DNA of 64,000 nt, taken from Antedon mediterranea (Eukaryota > Echinodermata > Crinoidea > Comatulida > Antedonidae). The position numbers and the translations under genes are program-made. How positions within the stretch are numbered: position 1 is the first letter of the stretch; each line of letters begins with the position of its first letter. The stretch is taken from positions 24,552,432 through 24,616,431 of the forward strand of contig NC_092679.1 of the NCBI RefSeq assembly GCF_964355755.1. The letters run 5' to 3'. The notes beneath the pieces were generated by a model. The model was given only the letters and a program-made list of their open reading frames with translations. It did not search any database and had not been told where the DNA came from. Below, one piece after another: positions 60,901 to 64,000 of the stretch.

Positions 60901-62302
60901 AAAGTGTGACTAGTTTTTAATCTGTATTTGACCGTTGTAAGAGAGATTCATTATCATCATTTTTAATTTTTTTACATTTAACCAAATCCATCTCGGAATA
61001 TTATTATATATATTATACATGCCATTAGCATACAAATGTCAATCTTATATTGCAGGTCATGGAGTATGAATTTGAACCAGAAATGGAAGAAACATACCGT
61101 GCAAGTTTACTGAAATCGTTCAAAAAGACTATTGACAGCGGACTTTTTTCCTTCGTCATTTTGGATGCTATTAATAATAAGAGAGAGCATTATGATCAGT
61201 TTTGGTCTTATGGTCGATCAAAGGGATTTGAGGTAAAGTTATAATGACATGAATGGATTTTTAGATTTGTCGTCAAATTGAAATTTAGTTTGAGATTTTT
61301 GCCATTTAGTGGGAGTATTTACAATAAATATACTTTACCACAATGATTGTATTTTAAAGGTGTATATAGTGGAGGTATTACAGGATGTATCTATTTGCCA
61401 TAAAAGATGTGAGCATAATAGAAGTTTCAGGAGCATTGAATTGGTAAGTTCCTTACATTTTAAAATATTTGTTGTAATATCTCAATCAGGTAATGATATG
61501 GTGAGAAAAATTTGACTTATTGTGTATAACGTCACCGGTTTAGCAGTGGTTCTTTGGTTCTCATCTGAAGAATCTGGAACCAAACAGAATCTGTCTGTAA
61601 TTACTATGAAATATTTGATAACTTGTTTGATTCCTTTACCATCCATTACTCTTGTATTTAATATTCATTGTCTCTAATGCTAAAAAACCTATTTAACAGA
61701 TGATACAGAATTGGGAGGCAACCCCAAGTCATTATAAGATGGTTGATGTAAGAAGTCTTCTACAAGAAGCTGCCATTGATGATGTGGAAATGGAAGAATG
61801 TGATCCGACAGAGATGGCAGCAACCTCCAGTGAGGCACCTCCAGAAGGGCAGATGGTAATATACTTCAAACTAAAACTTTTTTTTCCAGGTCTTTATTTC
61901 AGATTTTCATAATACAGGTGTAGAAATGTTAATGTAATGTTTGATCATGTAGCAGTTAGTGTGTGTAATATAATCTATTTATTAATTTGTAATATACCTA
62001 ATTATTATGTTCTTTATGATTATTATATTTTTTGATTTAGTAGTAGATGGATTTAGTTGCAGTCTGTTGGAATGTTTAGATCCACCTTGTCTGATGCCCT
62101 CACTACCTGGGCACTGATACAGATCTTGGTCTAGACATCCCAAAGACTCAGCAACATGAGTTTTCTTGCTTGCTGCAATGCTCGCGAGTTTATTTGACAA
62201 ATGTTTGATGTTTTCGCCGTTCACCTTTTCACTCTCTGAGATACTTTTGTAGACGGACGCAACTAGAAGCCGCTGGGATGAATATACCATTGAAAAACTA
62301 GG
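54982..62302 (+). CDS. YLPM1: YLPM1 (ZAP3) orthologue, eleven exons seen, 3' end missing
   Basis: Phase-consistent exons: 54982-55686, 55833-55967, 56274-59222, 59377-59498, 59675-59736, 59946-60051, 60441-60771, 61056-61232, 61360-61443, 61700-61855, 62254-62302; about 1625 codons so far. In order: Gly-rich repeats; a QEW..F..W.....S.P.....Y..QW..W block (exon 3 start) matching YLPM1; more Gly/Pro/Met repeats; a basic and acidic segment; four RPLQF and four LGYQ..LGGR repeats; an Arg/Asp/Ser-rich stretch; then the conserved C-terminal P-loop domain: ILRGPPGAGKT (Walker A), LCLDDYF, VMEYEFEPEMEETYR, FVILDAIN, DQFWSYGRSKGFEV, NWEATPSHYKMVDVRSLLQEAAIDDVEME. Vertebrate YLPM1 is nuclear, binds PP1 and has been linked to telomerase repression. 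Exon 11 (SRWDEYTIEKL) fits the family's SKWEMDTSEAKLDKL region; the terminal exon(s) were not found. Confidence 0.92.
55300..55602 (+). repeat. YLPM1: 18-bp coding minisatellite (GGGMGP) in YLPM1 exon 1
   Basis: About 16 tandem copies of an 18-bp unit (GGAGGCGGAATGGGACCA and variants) coding G-G-G-M-G-P. Copies differ mostly at third positions and in one Pro-to-Ser change. Opposite-strand and shifted frames are open for the same reason and are not genes. Confidence 0.9.
56497..57390 (+). repeat. YLPM1: 33-bp coding minisatellite (GGPGPMGPGGM) in YLPM1 exon 3
   Basis: About 24 copies of an 11-residue unit, ending in four shorter GGPGPMGM copies. Third-position variation dominates, which suggests selection on the encoded Gly/Pro/Met sequence plus repeated expansion. 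Long shadow frames on both strands arise from the period. Confidence 0.9.
60141..60375. repeat. About 125-bp direct duplication in YLPM1 intron 6
   Basis: ATTGAAGCCACTAATGGTG...AGAGATAGTGTCCAATTAAT...TTTGTCAGACTT recurs once, the second copy from about 60269, with modest divergence. Confidence 0.75.
62037..62253 (-). other. Coding-like minus-strand stretch within YLPM1 intron 10
   Basis: A minus-strand frame (62311-61982, 109 codons) is locally less AT-rich and has balanced composition at about 62250-62040, with pieces such as KHLSNKLASIAASKK and GCLDQDLYQCPG. No family recognised. It overlaps YLPM1 exon 11 on the other strand. It could be a transposon or pseudogene fragment, or chance. Confidence 0.25.
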
Positions 62303-63126
62303 TAAGTACAAACTTATATTGGTAATTTGTTTGCATAAGTCAAATAATTATTGACTTTTGCTTGCGTTTATGATTCAATTTTGCTTAGTATTCTCTAGTG
62401 TTTAAATGTACAAACAGTCGATTTTATTAGATCATGTTTTATAATGAATACAGAACTGATGCAGACATATTGCATGAACTTGTTTTCCCTACCAGATTAG
62501 TTTAAAAACATTTCCAATAGAACAACATTGATATAGAAAGTTATTGTCTAACTACACTACAGTATCTAGTATGGTAGAGTAGTGATATAAATGACTTTAT
62601 CAGGTTAACAGACATTTATCATTAGCAAACGTATTTAAAGGATCATTGGGTTTTATGTATTGTAAAACCCAAGAATTATACCAAGTTTAGGAAACTTTCA
62701 AGGAGACATTTTTAAAGTAGATAATATAAATAGAAGAATAACATTAATGTATTAATAACATTTTTTTTTAAACATTTAGCAACTGGTTTAATTGTTTTTT
62801 CTATTTACAATTATTATTATTATACTGAAGAGTTCTACATTCAGATGAGTTTCTTTTCCAGATTTTTTATCAAACAAAAGCGAGTTTTTCACTTGGCTTC
62901 TCTCACATGTAGACAGAGCTTTAAACATGTTTGAGTAGAAAAAGATAGGAAATTGTTGTTTGAGTATACTAGGTGCTGACAGATTATATATATTAATTTC
63001 TTTAAATTTAGAAACTTTTCTTTTTGTCGTATGATTTAATCTGGTGTAATTAAGTGTATGAATTGTAAAATGTATGTTTTCAATAAAGAACAATGTTTAT
63101 ATACTGTTGTATGATTTCTTCTTTCA
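62303..63126. other. YLPM1 intron or 3' flank, no exon assigned
   Basis: A donor GT follows exon 11 at 62303, so further YLPM1 exons are expected. None with the family's C-terminal motifs is seen before the satellite. An AATAAA at about 63080 on the plus strand could be a poly(A) signal or chance. Confidence 0.35.
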
Positions 63127-64000
63127 AAACTAAATAGTAATACTAAACTAAATAGTAATACTAAACTAAATAGTAATACTAAACTAAATATTAATACTAA
63201 ACTAAATAGTAATACTAAACAAAATAGTAATAGTAAACTAAATAGTAATACTAAACTAAATAGTAATACTAAACTAAATAGTAATAGTAAACTAAATAGT
63301 AATAGTAAACTAAATAGTAATAGTAAACTAAATAGTAATACTAAACTAAATAGTAATACTAAAGGAAATAGTAATACTAAACTAAATAGTAATACTAAAG
63401 GAAATAGTAATACTAAACTAAATAGTAATACTAAACTAAATAGTAATACTAAACTAAATAGTAATACTAAACTAAATAGTAATACTAAAGGAAATAGTAA
63501 TACTAAACTAAATAGTAATACTAAACTAAATAGTAATACTAAAGGAAATAGTAATAGTAAACTAAATAGTAATACTAAACAAAATAGTAATACTAAACTA
63601 AATAGTAATACTAAACTAAATAGTAATACTAAATGAAATAGTAATACTAAATGAAATAGTAATACTAAACTAAATAGTAATACTAAACTAAATAGTAATA
63701 CTAAACTAAATAGTAATACTAAACTAAATAGTAATACTAAACTAAATAGTAATACTAAACTAAATAGTAATACTAAACTAAATAGTAATACTAAACTAAA
63801 TAGTAATACTAAATGAAATAGTAATACTAAACTAAATAGTAATACTAAACTAAATAGTAATACTAAACTAAATAGTAATACTAAACTAAATAGTAATACT
63901 AAATGAAATAGTAATACTAAATGAAATAGTAATACTAAACTAAATAGTAATACTAAACTAAATAGTAATACTAAACTAAATAGTAATACTAAATGAAATA
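63127..64000. repeat. 18-bp satellite array running off the right edge
   Basis: About 48 copies of AAACTAAATAGTAATACT with few variants (AAAGGAAAT..., AAATGAAAT..., ...AATAGT). Homogeneous over 870 bp and still in register at the window end. Confidence 0.95.

Overview
This is an AT-rich, intron-rich, repeat-dense window from an invertebrate animal nuclear genome. Exons are short with GT-AG introns, intergenic spaces are long, and there are SINEs, MITEs and one fresh LTR retrotransposon. The protein genes are metazoan. The LTR element has a pol order (integrase before reverse transcriptase) known from the deuterostome Gmr1-like group. An echinoderm is my best guess, helped by dense TAGGCCTA-type clusters, but this is inference and not proof.

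Layout. 1-1291 (minus): exon of an unrecognised Gln-rich, probably transcription-related protein, running off the left edge. 1.3-8.9 kb: non-coding, with a composite tRNA-derived SINE (about 4.1-4.9 kb), a small tandem repeat and a hairpin MITE. 8956-10320 (minus): intronless transmembrane protein with three Ig domains. 10.3-15.7 kb: non-coding. 15727-28937 (plus): peroxisomal phytanoyl-CoA dioxygenase (PHYH). I reconstruct eight exons; the first, far upstream, encodes a PTS2 signal. 30808-31979 (minus): three 3' exons of an uncharacterised gene, possibly C2orf73-like, convergent with PHYH. 32274-39166: a nest, in which a TIR element built from TTGCGCAA palindromes has been split by a complete 6.0-kb Gmr1-like Ty3/gypsy element. 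That element has 443-bp LTRs with no difference I can see, a CTAT target duplication, a tRNA-Pro-type primer site and one in-frame UAG between RT and RNase H. 39.2-42.9 kb: TAGGCC-rich DNA, a long inverted repeat and a second composite SINE. 42954-51241 (plus): complete six-exon CCDC85-family gene. 51.2-54.7 kb: non-coding with MITEs. 54982 to beyond the last assigned exon (62302) (plus): YLPM1 orthologue with glycine-rich minisatellite-coded repeats, an RS/RD-rich segment and the C-terminal P-loop kinase-like domain; its last exons lie outside or were not found. About 63127-64000: an 18-bp satellite running off the right edge.

The genes do not form a pathway; they are ordinary animal neighbours: lipid alpha-oxidation (PHYH), a junction/coiled-coil adaptor (CCDC85), a nuclear PP1-associated protein (YLPM1), a surface Ig receptor and two unknowns. 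The most unusual content is in the mobile elements: the nested C/EBP-palindrome transposon, the recent Gmr1-like insertion, and several TIR families in introns of the host genes. All exon boundaries were read by eye from splice consensus, reading phase and protein-family similarity recalled from memory; no search was run.
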